From Porphyra umbilicalis (taxonomy: Eukaryota; Rhodophyta; Bangiophyceae; Bangiales; Bangiaceae), in assembly GCA_002049455.2 (NCBI GenBank), contig KV918939.1, forward strand, positions 1 through 64,000: DNA of 64,000 nt. The letters run 5' to 3'. Below are positions 53,666 to 64,000 of this stretch, piece by piece; position 1 is the stretch's first letter, and every line of letters begins with the position of its first letter. The position numbers were made by a program, and so were the translations under genes. The notes under the pieces were generated by a model, which made no database searches, was not told the origin of the DNA, and worked only from the letters and a program-made list of their open reading frames with translations.

Positions 53666-56600
53666 ATGGACGGAGGCGCTGCCGGAATGGGCGGCATCAA
53701 GATCGACAAGCTGACGGAGACGAACTTCCACGAGTGGCGTCAGCGCATTAAGATGGTCCTCGCGCTGCGCGACCTGGACGATATGCTTGACGAAGACGGC
53801 AAGCCGACGGACGCGGATGCCCGCGACTTGGCGGTGTGGAAGCGTCGAGACACGAAGGCGAGCGCCATCATCGGGCTCACTCTTGGGTCTGAGCAGCTCG
53901 AGCACGTGTCGGGCTGCAAGACGACGGCGGAAATGTGGTCGACGCTGCAAGGTGTCTTCCAGCGCAAGAGTTTGATGAACAAGATGAAGGCGTGACGCGA
54001 GTTCTACACCGTCGAAATGACCGTCGGCGAGCGCATGCTGGGCTACATCAACCGCGTGCGCAACCTCGGAAAGAACCTCAAGGCCATGGGCGGCGAGGTG
54101 ACGGAGATGGACGTTGCCATGAGCGTCCTCAACGGGCTGACGTCAAAGTACGAGAACCTGCTGGTGGCTCTCGACGCGAAAGGCGAGGACGAGCTGAGCC
54201 TCGACTTTGTCAAGAGCCGCTTGCTTCAGGAGGAGCGGCGGCAGGCGGACAAGTCACCGTCGACCAAGCGCATTGGCGACATGGCACTCGTCGGCGCCAA
54301 CTATCGAGGTCAAGGCCGCCGTGGTGACCTCTCCAAGATCGAGTGTTACTACTGCCATAAGTTTGGGCACATCTCTCGCGATTGCCCAGAGCTCAAGGCC
54401 AAGAAGCAGAGACAGGACAAGGTGGCCGCGATTGCGGCTGACGATGGTAGCGACAGCGACGACGCCATCTGTCTGGTGGGCAATGCAGCTGACACCGATG
54501 ACATCTCCAAGTCGTTGCTTGTGGACTCTGCGGCGTCTGCACACATGTGCTGGATGCGCGGGTGCTTTGACGACTACCATACGACCACGGGACGGAGCGT
54601 CACGATGGGTGACAAGGAGTCCGTAGCCATGGCGGGCGTCGGAACCGTCGTGCTCAATGTCATAGTTCACGGCAAGTCGCGCAAGATCAAGTTGGAGAAG
54701 GTGCTCCATGTTCCTACAATGGGCTTCAACCTCATGTCGGTCGGCATGATGGAGGAGCGTGGTGCGGAAGTGTCATTCAAGGGCGGTAAGACGATCATCA
54801 AGATGAACGAAAAGACTGCTGTGTGCGGCACTCGTAAGAACGGGCTCTATCACCTGGACATGGCCCCACTGTCGGATATTGCTGCGGTGGCCTCTCTTCA
54901 TCTCTGGCATGAGCGCCTTGGGCACGTCAACGTGGCTGGCGTTAAGCGGATGATCAAGAACAAGGACATCGATGGACTCAAGTGCTCTTCCATGGCGGTC
55001 AAGGACGTCTACGAGCCGTGCGTGTATGGAAAGGCGGTTATGACGCCTATGCCTAGTGTAGGAGGAGGTCGAGTGACCAAGCGTCTACAGCTCGTGCACT
55101 CGGACCTGGGCGGGCCAATGTCGGAGCCGTCGCGTGGCGGTGCGCTCTACTTCGGCACCTTCACCGACGACTTCTCCCGTTGGACCGACGTGGTCTTCCT
55201 GCAAAAGAAGAGCGATCTACTCTCTGAGTACAAGAAGTGGCTGACTAAGGCCCAGCTGCACACGGGAACCAAAATCAAGATCCTGCGATCCGACAATGGC
55301 GGCGAGTACGTGTCGAACGCATGCAAGGCTCTTCACGATGAGAACGGCACGACGCACCAGACCACGGTGCCCGACACGCCGCAGCAGAACGGAGTCGCTG
55401 AGCGGCTCAACCGAGTTCTCGTGGAGATGGCTCGCACCATGATGCGACACAAGGACGTCGATCAGGATCTTTGGGCGGATGCCATCAAGACGGTGGTGTA
55501 CATCAAGAACCGCGTCACGAGCAGGGCGCTTCCCGTCGGCAAGACACCTTTTGAGCTGTGGACCGGGAAGAAGCCCAACGTAAGCCACATGCGGGTGTTT
55601 GGGTCGACATGCTGGGTGGTGCTGCACAAGAGTCACATCGACGGCAAGTTTGGCGACAAGGCGGCGAAGGGCGTCTTCTTAGGCTATCCCGACGGCAGCA
55701 AGGCGTACAAGGTAATCCTCGACGACGGCAAGGTCGTCAAGGCACGAAGCGTCGTGTTCGCCGAGACGAACGTAAGCGAGGTCGCAGAAGTTGCGGAGGA
55801 GCTTCCCGAAGACGAAGTTGTCTAAGTCGAGACGGGCTTGCGTTCTGCAAGCGACGGCAAAGACGTAGATGCTGACAATGACGACAAGGACGACAAGCAA
55901 GACGATGGATCTGAAAAGTCCGCGGACGACAATCAAGGTAGTGGCGGCTCTCAAGACACGCTGCGTCGGAGCGGCAGAGCGCGGCGACCACCTGTCGAGT
56001 AATGGCGACCGGTGAGCCTGGTTGCTCACGAGGCGCCCACGACGTACGTGCAAGCCGTTCAAGGGCAAGAATCGGCTAAGTGGAAGATTGCTATGGACGA
56101 GGAGATGGAAGCCATCCGCAAGAACAAGACTTGGCGCTTGACGGATCGCCCGGCCAGTCGACGCGTGCTGAGGGGCAAGTGGGTGTACAAGGTCAAGAAC
56201 GAGGTTGACAAGAACGGAAACAACACAACGCGGCACAAGGCGCGCCTGTGCTTCATGGGGAACCGGCAGATTAAGGGGCTCGTCTTCAACGAGACGTTCG
56301 CGCCGGTGGCCAAGTTTACCACCATTCGATGCATCCTGGCGATGACGGCGGCGAACGGGTGGGAGCTACATCAGATGGACGTCAAGACGGCATTCCTCAA
56401 CGGCGACCTTGACGAGGAGGTCTACATGGAGCAACCAGACCGCTATGTCGATCCGACGTATCCTGACAAGGTGTGTCGTCTCCTTCAAGCGTTGTATGGG
56501 CGGAAGCAAGCCCCCAAGATGTGGTACGCCAAGCTCGACGACTTCCTCAAGCCGCAGGGGCTTGACAACATTGACCCAGATGCATGCCTCTACCTCCTTA

Positions 56601-57592
56601 TGGATGACGGCGAAATCATCATCGTCCTGGTGTACGTCGACGATCTCCTGTTGGTGGCATCAAGCCTGGCAGCGATCTACAAGATTAAGGACGCTCTGCA
56701 CAAGCGTTTTGAGATGAAGGACCTCGGCGAGGCGAAGGTCATCCTCGGGCTAGGGATTAGACGTGACAAGGCGTTGGGCACCCTCAAGCTGTCGCAGGGC
56801 AAGTACGCGGCGCAAGTGCTGGAGAAGTTCGGGATGGCGGAGTGCAACCCGATCGGAACGCCGCTGGAGGTGTGACTGCAGCTGGTCAAGGCCGACGAGA
56901 GCGACGACACGCTGCCCTACCGCGAAGCTGTCGGCAGTCTTATGTACCTGATGGTCGGGACACGTCCTGACCTCGCCTTCGCTATCGGGAAGCTGAGTCG
57001 TTTTGTCTCGTGCTACGGCAAGGAGCATTGGGCGGCGATTAAGCGCGTTCTCCGGTACGTCAAGGGTTCGATGGACAAGGGGCTGGTCTTCGACAAGAAC
57101 TCTTCCTGTGTTCTACAAGGCTTTAGTGATGCCGACTGGGCGGGTGACCACGAGACGCGACGTTCGACGACGGGCTTCACCTTCATCTTTGGCGGAGCAG
57201 CCGTCAGCTGGGGTTCTAAGTTGCAGAAGACCGTGGCGCTGTCGACGATGGAAGCCGAGTACATGGCTCTATGTGAGGCCAGCAAGGAAGCTGTTTGGCT
57301 CAACAAGCTCGTGCAAAGCGTGGCAACTCAAGGGCTGCGGACAGCGATCTCGAGCGGGCCGATCAACATCAAGGTCGACAACAGCGGGTGCATTGACTTC
57401 TCCAAGAACCCCGTCGAGCACAAGCGCACTAAGCACATCGACATTCGCTACCACTTTGTGCGCGAGGCCATCACGACGGACAAGGTGACACTGGAGCATT
57501 GTGCAACGGACGACATGGTGGCGGACCCGATGACGAAGGAGCTCGGCAAGACCAAGCACGACAAGCATGTCGAGGCCATGGGGCTTTGCTGA
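53666..57592 (+). pseudogene. Copia B Gag-Pol, four nonsense codons
   Basis: One phase of 1309 codons, the same length as copia A, with TGA 53993, TAA 55823, TAA 55999 and TGA 56873 in frame and no net frameshift. Between them all domains are visible: zinc knuckle CYYCHKFGHISRDC, protease VDSAASAHM, integrase SDNGGEY and NGVAERLNR with the catalytic Glu present, RT YVDD and RNase H DADWAGDHETRRSTTG. The RT motif reads LYGRKQAPKMW where copia A has LYGLKQAPKMW. It is dead as a single frame but keeps an intact integrase active site, unlike copia A. Confidence 0.95.
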
Positions 57593-57627
57593 ATACAATA
57601 ACCGCCGCGGCAACAAGCAAGGAGGAG

Positions 57628-58045
57628 TGGTGGACTGTGATGCTCGTCGCCGGCTCCACTGGCGGTTCGCGGATGGATGATGGTCGGTGACCCTTATGGT
57701 ACCCCACATGGTACATTTGCAAGACGTGGTCAAGTTGCACACATTCGTGTTGGGTGATCTTGGGGCGTTACTTTTGGCATGTTTTGGATTTGATCTTCGC
57801 TTTGCTCTAGTGGCTTTTGATTTGGTGAGTGATTCGATTTGGTGCGAGGGCGTGGGCGTCGGTGTGGGCGCGAGAGGGGGGAGCACTTGGGCCGGTGGGG
57901 ACTATTTGAGAGGTGCTCTCGGTTGAGAGAGGCGGGCGAACCTTAGGCGAACGAACAAAGCACGTTCGCACACACACACACAAGCTCAAGCCACTCAACC
58001 ACTTCACCGTGGTCCCCCAACCCCTATCCCCACTGCGCTTCAACA
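57628..58045 (+). repeat. Copia B 3' LTR
   Basis: 418 bp beginning TGGTGGACTG and ending GCGCTTCAACA, preceded by AAGCAAGGAGGAG. Confidence 0.95.
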
Positions 58046-58050
58046 ATGGT

Positions 58051-60993
58051 GGCGGGAAACAGGGTTAGAGGCGAGCGCCGCGCCAGAGGGCGCACGCGCT
58101 GCCGGGCACAGCTGTCGCATTTCCTAACATAGGAGACGACGTCGGCCGCCATCCCCACCCAGTAGTAGTACCGCCGCATCGCCGCATACATGCGGGATTC
58201 CCCGGGGTGCCCGGCGAGGGTCGCGTCGTGCTCCAGGTGGAGGACCTGCTCCTGCAAGGAGGTCGGGACCACCACCTGGTGGGCGCCATCGGGCGCCGCG
58301 CGTCGCCGGAGGACCCCATCGGGATCCTCGACGAACGGGATGCGCCGCCCGTCATTCAGGGCTTTCACGATCTCCTTGCAGTACCCGTCGTCGGCCTGAG
58401 CCGAGAGCACCGCGTCGCGGTCGATGCCACGGACCGTTGGGCCGCCAACGTAGTTGGCGGCGTCGAGCCCCCGGACCGTGTTGGCTCGCACAACGAAGAC
58501 AGGGACCGCGTCGTCGAACGCGGTCTCATCGCTGGCCCCGGACTCCAGGCGGGAGATGCTGTCGGCCATGTAGTGTGTCATCCCCGGCTTGTAGGCGACG
58601 TCGAACTCCAACTCGCTGAGGCGAAGGCGCCAGCGCGCCAAGCGGGGATTCCCCGAACCCTCGATGTTGAGGATCCACCGTAGGCAGTCGTGGTCCGTGC
58701 GCACGAGGAAACGATCACCCTCGAAGTAGGGGCGGAGCTTGAGCGACGCCCAGACGACTGCCAGGCACTCCTTCTCCGTGACCCCGTAGGGGAGCTCCCT
58801 CGTTGCCAGCCGCCGGCTGATAAACGCGATCGGCTTGAGTTTCCCGTGGTCTTGTTCTTGCAGCAGGGCGGCGCTCACTTGCGTCCCGCAGGCATCTACG
58901 TCGAGGACGTACTTCCGCCCGCGCCGCGGGAGTGCGAGGACCGGCGGGGTCGTGAGGGCCTCCTTGAGCCGGTCGAACGCCTGCTGCTGCAACGGCGTGG
59001 CAGGGGGAACCAGGACAGGGGCCGTGGACCCCATGAGGTCCGTCAATGGCGCTGCTATCCTTGCGAAGTTCGGCACGAACCGGCGGAAGACGTTGCACAT
59101 CCCCACGAAGCTCCGTACTTGCGTGCGGGTCGTGGGGAAGTGCGCCTCGCGCAAGGCGCGCGTGTGCGCGTCCATCACACCGAGCCGGCCCGGCTTGATT
59201 TCGTGCCCGAGGTACTCCACGGTCTTCCGAAAGAACCGGCTCTTGGGCAGGCGGAGTGTCACTCCCGCGTCGCGAAGCAGGCGCAGAACGCGGTCGACGT
59301 GGCCGACGTGCTCCTCCTCCATCTTGGAGTACACGATGACATCGTCGAGGTAGATAAGGCAGCTTTGCCACTTCACCCCGGAGAGGATGATGTCCAGCGC
59401 CCGCTGGAACGTGGCCGGGGCGTTCTTTAGGCCGAACGGCATCCGTTTGTACTGGTACGCACCCTCGTGGCACACGAAAGCCGTCTTCTCTCGATCTTCG
59501 GGTGCGATGGCAACCTGCCAGTAGCCGGCGTTGCAATCCAACGTCGAGAAGATGGTCGCCTCACCGACGCTGTCGATGCATTCGTCCATCCGGGGCAGCG
59601 GGTACGAATCCTTCTTGGTGACGACGTTCAGCAGTCGATAATCGACGCAGAAGCGGAGGGTGCCATCCTTCTCGGGTACGAGCACGACCGGGAAGCCCCA
59701 TTCCGACGACGTCGGTTCGATGACGTCCGCCTCCAGCTGCCGCTTGACCTCGGCCGTCTCGGCCTCCCGCGCCGTGTGCCCCGCACGGCGCGGTGCGAAG
59801 CGGACGGGCCGGGCGCCGGCGTTGAGGTCGATGCGGTGCTGGGTGGCTTTGATGACGCCGAGCGCCTGGCCTGTCCACATTGCCTTGTGCTGGTCCAGCA
59901 TGCGGCGGATCCGGGTGTGCAGCTTCGGGTCGACGCCCGGCAGGTCCACGTCCTCAACTTGCGGGGGGGACGCGGGCGGCGCCGCGTCCGCCAGGGCGCT
60001 TTCTTCGCCCGGGTCCCGGGGTCGCGCGGGGGTCGTAGCCGCACCGCCTGAGGCCGTCGCTTGGTCCGGGCTCCGCCCTGGCGCGGGGTCGTCTCCGGTG
60101 CTTGACACCGCCGCCACGACGCCTTCGGCGGCCGTGGCCGGCGGGAAGGCCGGGGCGGCCGGTGTACCGGGAGTTGCCCCGGGGGGCACCTGTACGACCC
60201 CTGTCGTCAGCAGCTTGACGTAGCCGACGTTGGCCTTCTGCCGGAGGATGACCTCGCGCGCGCCAAAGTTGGTCACGATGACCGGGAAAGATAGCCCCGG
60301 CACGATATCGTGTACGCCGTTGGCGATGGTGACCTCATGCGTTGTGAAGAGGCGCGAGGGCCCGAACACCTGACCTAGGCCGCCCCACATGGTCCGCACC
60401 CAGACGACCGTGGCCGCCGACGGCGGAAGCCGCGTCTTGTGCGTCGCACGGAGGACGCAGGAGACGCCCATTGAGCAGTCGCCATCGTCCAACGGCCCCC
60501 GTAGAATCGCCGAGACGGACCCGTCCGTCCAACGGATGGACCTATCCTGAGGCAGGATGGCGTGGGCGTTGTCGTCGATGAACGTGCAGCCCAAGATGAC
60601 CGGGACCGACAGGTCGTCGACGACGAGGAAGGGGACCGGGACGATCCGTGCGCCCGTCTGGAGCCACAGCGTGACGGTCCCGCTAGTGCGTAACCGTGCG
60701 TTGTTGGCGTCTCGCAGACGTACCTGTTCCTCCTCCTTAGAGGTGACCACCTGGCGGAGCCATTCAGGAGCGAGAGCGTGCCGGCGGACCAAGTTGGGGC
60801 CCGCCCTCGTGTCGACGACGACGCCGAACGCGCGGAGGGACAGCTTGTCCAGCCCCAGAGAGGCCACGATGCGGTTGTTATGCAGGCAGAAGAGCAGCAC
60901 TTCCCCGTTCCGGGGCGGGGTACCCGGCGCGTGCGTGGTGTCCGCGACGGCGGCGGCGTGGCGGAGAAAGCGGGTACGTTCGCGCCGGGCGCG
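58051..60993 (-). pseudogene. Chromovirus protease, RT, RNase H and integrase zinc finger
   Basis: A minus frame open from just after TGA 60994-60996 to the copia B junction. The protease region has VVVDTRAGPNLV (60805-60807 encodes Arg where DTG is expected). RT has VLVPEKDGTLRFCVDYRLLN, FSTLDCNAGYWQVA, FGLKNAPATFQRALD and YLDDVIVYS (about 59345). The RNase H has LDVDACGTQVSAALLQ, YGVTEKECLAVVWA and VRTDHDCLRW. The integrase zinc finger is H..H..C..C (HLEHDATLAGHPG ... CDSCARQR, 58110-58250). After removal of copia B the frame joins the integrase core at 53083 without a shift. Pol lies in the +1 phase relative to gag. Confidence 0.92.
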
Positions 60994-61360
60994 TCACCCG
61001 AGGCGCCGCCGGGGCCCTGGCCCGGTGCGCGCCCCGTTGGCGGGTGGGTCCGCTGGGATACCATCCCCACCACCCCACGGCCGGGGGTCGGAGTGGCCCA
61101 GGGCCAGGACCGACGCGGCGACCGGCGGAGACGAAGGGATGGCCTCAGTGGCCACCGGCGTCGCTGGGACGGGGCAGTGGTCCGGCTCGTCCGCCGTCGC
61201 GTGGCTGACCCCCCCGGGCCGCGCGAGGATGCGGGGGCAGAAGGCGGGCGCCGGCGGGAATCCCGCAGCGGCCCGCCGCTTGCGTACCTGGCGCAGGCGG
61301 GTCGCCGTGATGTAGCAGTGCCGGTGTGCCTTGAGACGGACGACGTCCGTGGGCAGCCCA

Positions 61361-61369
61361 CTAAGGGGG
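61361..61369 (-). promoter_or_regulatory. Possible +1 frameshift site at the gag stop
   Basis: On the minus strand gag ends CCC CCT TAG. The pol phase, open on this side through LSGLPTDVV, is the +1 frame across the same bases. A slow TAG behind a proline run would suit +1 slippage, as used by Ty1 and Ty3. Function is inferred, and the downstream pol phase is anyway broken at 60994. Confidence 0.35.
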
Positions 61370-62505
61370 CTGCCCCTTACTCGTTTCCCTGGGCGTGGCA
61401 GGTGTGGCCGTTTCCAAGACTCGCGCCGTCGGGCCCGCCGGCACCGGTCCCCGCCCGTTACGGTGTGCCGCGACTGCTTCGCGCAGCGCGCGCCCGTGGG
61501 CCCGCACCTCGGGAGACTGGGCGGGGCACTCCCACACCCAGTGCCCCAGGTGGCCACAGAACGAGCAGGCCCCCCGCTGACGTGGCGGGGGCCCCGCCTG
61601 GGGTGCCCCACTCCATCCGCCGCCACGCGATGGAGGCGCCCCGCCTCGGGGAAACAGCGGGGGGCGATCCGAGTGCGGGAAGACGGTTCCCGGCCGTGGA
61701 GGCACCGGGGTTCCCGGCGCCAGGGTACCGCGCCCACGCCTAGCCCCCGTGTGCACGGGGTACAACTCCGGGCGCCCGCCCCACGCGGGCTGCTGTTGCC
61801 AGCCCGACGCGTGCGGGAGACTGTCCACCTGTAGTACCGGGATGTCGCCTGAGGATCCATACTCAACGGGCGTCCCCGACGCGGCCAACACCGCGGCCCA
61901 CTCGGCCCGCTCCGCCTCGGTCCCGTAGTCCGTGACGGACAGAGCAGCCGCGGCCGAGGCGGCTCCCACCGGGAGAGCGACGGATGCCGCCGGCCGGGCC
62001 CGACGGGCCTCCCGTTCTTCGCCGCCGACCGACCGGGAGGCGCTCCCCTTGGGCTTGGCCTCGAGCTTGACCCCGCGGGCCTCCCGGGTGGCTGCTCCCG
62101 TCTTGGCAAGGAACTTGCGCAGCTTGGGGAAGGTCCGGGCCTGGGTATTGAAGTTCCGCCCCAGGGCCCGGACTTCCCGTCCAACGCCCTTGAGTAGGAT
62201 ACTCTTCAGCTCGGCCTCTTGTAGGACCGAGCCCAAGGCACGGTTAGCATCGAGGATGCGGTTCGCAAACTCGTGTTCGTCTTCCCACTTCTCTTGGGAT
62301 GCTTGCATGAGGGCCTGGAGGTGGTCCACCAGGTCGTCCCCGTCGAGGTACTCGTTGAGTAGAGCGTGGACCGCGCGCTTGTACGTGAACTGCCGCGACG
62401 CGTGGGTGTCCTTGGCGCGCTGGAGCACGCCGAGCACCTCGCTCGTGACGAAGTACTGCAACAGTGTCACTGCCGTACCCTCGTTCAGCCCGCTGCCGTC
62501 GCATG
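61361..62505 (-). CDS. Chromovirus gag, C-terminal part
   Basis: About 381 codons without a stop. It starts at the copia C junction in CDGSGLNEG and runs through LLQYFVTSEVLGVLQRAKDT, AVHALLNEYLDGDDLVDHLQ and EEREARRARP, to a zinc knuckle CSFCGHLGHWVWEC (about 61540-61580), typical of nucleocapsid. It matches gag copy 2 at 28080-28650 and has Glu and Gln where that copy has stops. The N-terminal 490 or so residues lie beyond copia C, outside the window. Confidence 0.88.
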
Positions 62506-62878
62506 TGTTGAGCATGGCTCAGCAATTCCATTTGTCTATACTTACCCGGTTGAGCATTGGGACTCAGTTTTGGGTATTTACCTATGCACTTGTTGTATGT
62601 TTTGTATTTGTGTGTACTTGATTTGTTGGTCTCGTAGTGGGCACTCTCTGCTGGGGTGAGCTCGGGGGGGGGGACTTGTGTGGGGAGGTGCATGCCCCGT
62701 TCTGGGAGGTGCGCCGCGGCCCGCGCGCGCTGAGAACTGAGGCACGTGGGTGTGCTCCGAGAGCGGGCTGCCCGACGACCTGTCCTGGGGCCGCCTGGGG
62801 TACATTAGGTGGCTGGACACGGCCCAGGACCTCTGCCATAGTAAAACAACGCACCCACTTGACCACACCGACTTCACA
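62506..62878 (+). repeat. Copia C 5' LTR
   Basis: Starts TGTTGAGCATGG and ends CCGACTTCACA. A GTACATTAGG string lies near 62800. It is similar to 20190-20610 and its ends match copia D. Confidence 0.92.
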
Positions 62879-62892
62879 GGTTATGGGCCCAG
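62879..62892 (+). other. Copia C primer-binding site
   Basis: GGTTATGGGCCCAG follows the LTR directly, as in copia A, B and E, although the LTR sequences differ. Confidence 0.9.
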
Positions 62893-63034
62893 TGTCGCTG
62901 GTGGTCATCGTCGTCTTCGGTGCCGTTGTTGGCGGGACGACCTTGGTTGGGTTGCCGTGTGTTCCGGCGTCGGGCAGGTGGGTATAGCCTCCCACGTCGT
63001 CAGTGCCGCGCCTGCTGGCGTGGTTGTCATCTTC

Positions 63035-64000
63035 ATGTCGGAGTACGGCCGCTACGCTGGCCCTCGCTTCGCGCAGCTGGACGACGACTACAAGGTCTGG
63101 GCTGTGTACTGCCGTGCACAGATGATCAAGGAGAAGGTTTGGGCTGCGGTTGTGACGGACCGCCCCGCGTCTGGGAGCGGTGCCAAGAGCGACGTTGCAG
63201 CTGAGGCGTGGGACCTCATGAACGAGTCGGCCCTGGCGACTATCTAGATGTCGGTCAAGCCGGTTCATCTTTATTCGGTGACGGCGGTCAGTACGGCCAA
63301 GGAGGCGTGGGATGCGCTCAAGGACATCTTTGAGGCGCGGGACAACGCACGCTTGCTGCAGCTCATGCATGAGCTGAGCAACCCCAAGAAGGGCAGCGAC
63401 GAGAGCATCATCAAGTACACGTCGCGGGCCAAGGGCATCCGTCAAGAGCTCTCCATGCTGGGAAATCAGGTGGACGAGAACACGCTTGTCCTGCAGATCC
63501 TGTCGGGCCTTCCGGCCGAGTATGACATGATCAAGACCGTTCTGGAGAACATGGACGGGAAGCGCAACCTCGCTGACGTGAGCGCAAAGCTGCTCACTGT
63601 GGAGCAGCGGGGGAGCCATGGGCGGTCGTCCTCGGCGACCGGCGTCAAGTCGCAAGCGTTTGCGGCAACGGCTTCTAAGAAGCCGTGGGACAAGCGCGCG
63701 GTCGTGTGCTACTACTGCGACAAGAAGGCGCACATGAAGCGCGACTGTCTCAAGAAGAAGGCCGACGACGCCAAGGGCAACAAGAAGCCAAATGGCGGGC
63801 GTCGTGAGGGTGGCGGTGGAGGTGGTGCACCTCCCCGCGCCGCATTGGCCTACGCTGCGTCGGCAGGCCAGGCCGGGAAGCTCAACGTTTCCGGGAGCAC
63901 CAGCGGGTCCTCGACCTGGGTGTTGGACTCGGGTGCGACCAACCATATGGCCGCCCAGGACGCGGGTTTCAACGTCAAGACGACGGGGAGCGGGGCCAAG
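63035..64000 (+). pseudogene. Copia C Gag-Pol start, one nonsense codon
   Basis: The frame starts MSEYGRYAGPRFAQLDDDYK. It meets TAG 63245-63247 after ALATI and continues in phase through KEAWDALKDIFEARDNARLL and ILSGLPAEYDMIKTVLENM, the UBN2-type gag of copia elements. A zinc knuckle CYYCDKKAHMKRDC follows (63709-63750). The protease motif WVLDSGATNHM (about 63923-63955) has the usual DSG, unlike copia A/B. The window ends within the protease. The TAG fits a mutated CAG, but could be a leaky stop. Confidence 0.92.

Larger units (their letters stand above)
53087..58045 (+). mobile_element. Copia B, full-length but with nonsense codons
   Basis: A 4959-bp sibling of copia A in the opposite orientation. 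It is flanked by ATGGT (53082-53086 and 58046-58050), with LTRs 53087-53504 and 57628-58045, a primer site at 53505 and a purine tract before the 3' LTR. It sits inside the chromovirus integrase. Confidence 0.97.
43424..62505 (-). mobile_element. Ty3/gypsy chromovirus with antisense ORF, interrupted by three copia elements
   Basis: Read on the minus strand the element runs: gag C-terminal half (62505-61361), protease/RT/RNase H/integrase zinc finger (60993-58051), integrase core plus chromodomain (53083-51874), a plus-strand antisense ORF, polypurine tract and 3' LTR (44073-43424). Copia C cuts gag at 62505, copia B cuts the integrase at 53086/58051, and copia A cuts the antisense ORF at 45155/50116. 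The 5' LTR and gag start lie beyond the window. It is non-functional as it stands: nonsense codons at 60994 and 52952, a frameshift near 52875 and a changed protease motif. Confidence 0.9.
62506..64000 (+). mobile_element. Copia C, 5' part (runs off the window)
   Basis: A third copia element inserted in chromovirus gag after GCATG (62501-62505), which should reappear at its far end. It has a 373-bp LTR (62506-62878), an initiator tRNA primer site and the beginning of a gag-pol frame. The family also left the solo LTR at 20190. Confidence 0.93.

Noticed and set aside
43424-64000. Endogenous retrovirus
   Set aside because: No envelope-like frame is present. The chromodomain, copia-type domain orders and antisense ORF fit LTR retrotransposons.

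Overview
The window reads as nuclear DNA of a GC-rich, intron-poor eukaryote. It holds a single recognisable host gene, an intronless seven-helix TMEM184/LAZ1 (DUF300) membrane protein at 5205-6698 on the minus strand. The rest is a graveyard of nested transposable elements and GC-rich tandem repeats. There are no operons, prokaryotic signals or recognisable RNA genes. The organism cannot be fixed from sequence alone. A bangiophyte red alga (Porphyra/Pyropia type) or another GC-rich protist fits the composition, the intronless gene and the mix of copia, gypsy and pogo-like elements. That is an inference.

Layout. 1-671: a 346-bp tandem repeat. 1035-2290: a 1.26-kb terminal-inverted-repeat element full of CTGTTCGGCG palindromes. 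3270-3985: a MITE-like repeat. 5205-6698: the TMEM184-like gene. 10.8-12.7 kb: a minisatellite, a dead gypsy reverse transcriptase and a G-rich block. 13029-19376: a second, inverted copy of the MITE-like repeat, split by a 5.6-kb non-autonomous LTR retrotransposon (13376-19001) with 473-bp LTRs, a GATGG target duplication and large internal tandem repeats. 20.2-23.9 kb: a solo copia LTR, a gypsy RNase H fragment, a rearranged copia and a broken pogo/Tigger-like transposase. 25877-28652: the 5' end of a gypsy element, cut by a minus-strand copia remnant (28653-30655). 30.7-42.1 kb: a region flanked by inverted 36-bp repeats. It contains a transposase-like frame broken only by stop codons, plus C-rich minisatellites.

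43424 to 62505 is the centrepiece: a minus-strand Ty3/gypsy chromovirus (gag, protease, RT, RNase H, integrase and chromodomain). It carries an 861-codon antisense open reading frame between its 3' LTR and the end of pol. Three copia elements have landed in it. Copia A (45156-50115, minus, full-length 1308-aa ORF) lies in the antisense ORF. Copia B (53087-58045, plus, same length with four nonsense codons) lies in the integrase. Copia C (62506 to past the window end, plus) lies in gag. Removing A and B with one target-site copy each restores continuous frames on both sides.

How the parts relate. The chromovirus family links the 43-62 kb element, the truncated copy at 25.9 kb and the non-autonomous element at 13.4 kb, which share LTR and gag leader sequence. 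The copia elements use LTR ends TGTTG...CAACA and a primer site matching the anticodon arm of initiator tRNA-Met, the half-tRNA priming known from Drosophila copia. The most interesting candidate for something undescribed is the chromovirus antisense gene. Next are the repeat-filled non-autonomous LTR element and the transposase-like frame whose stops are mostly TAG.
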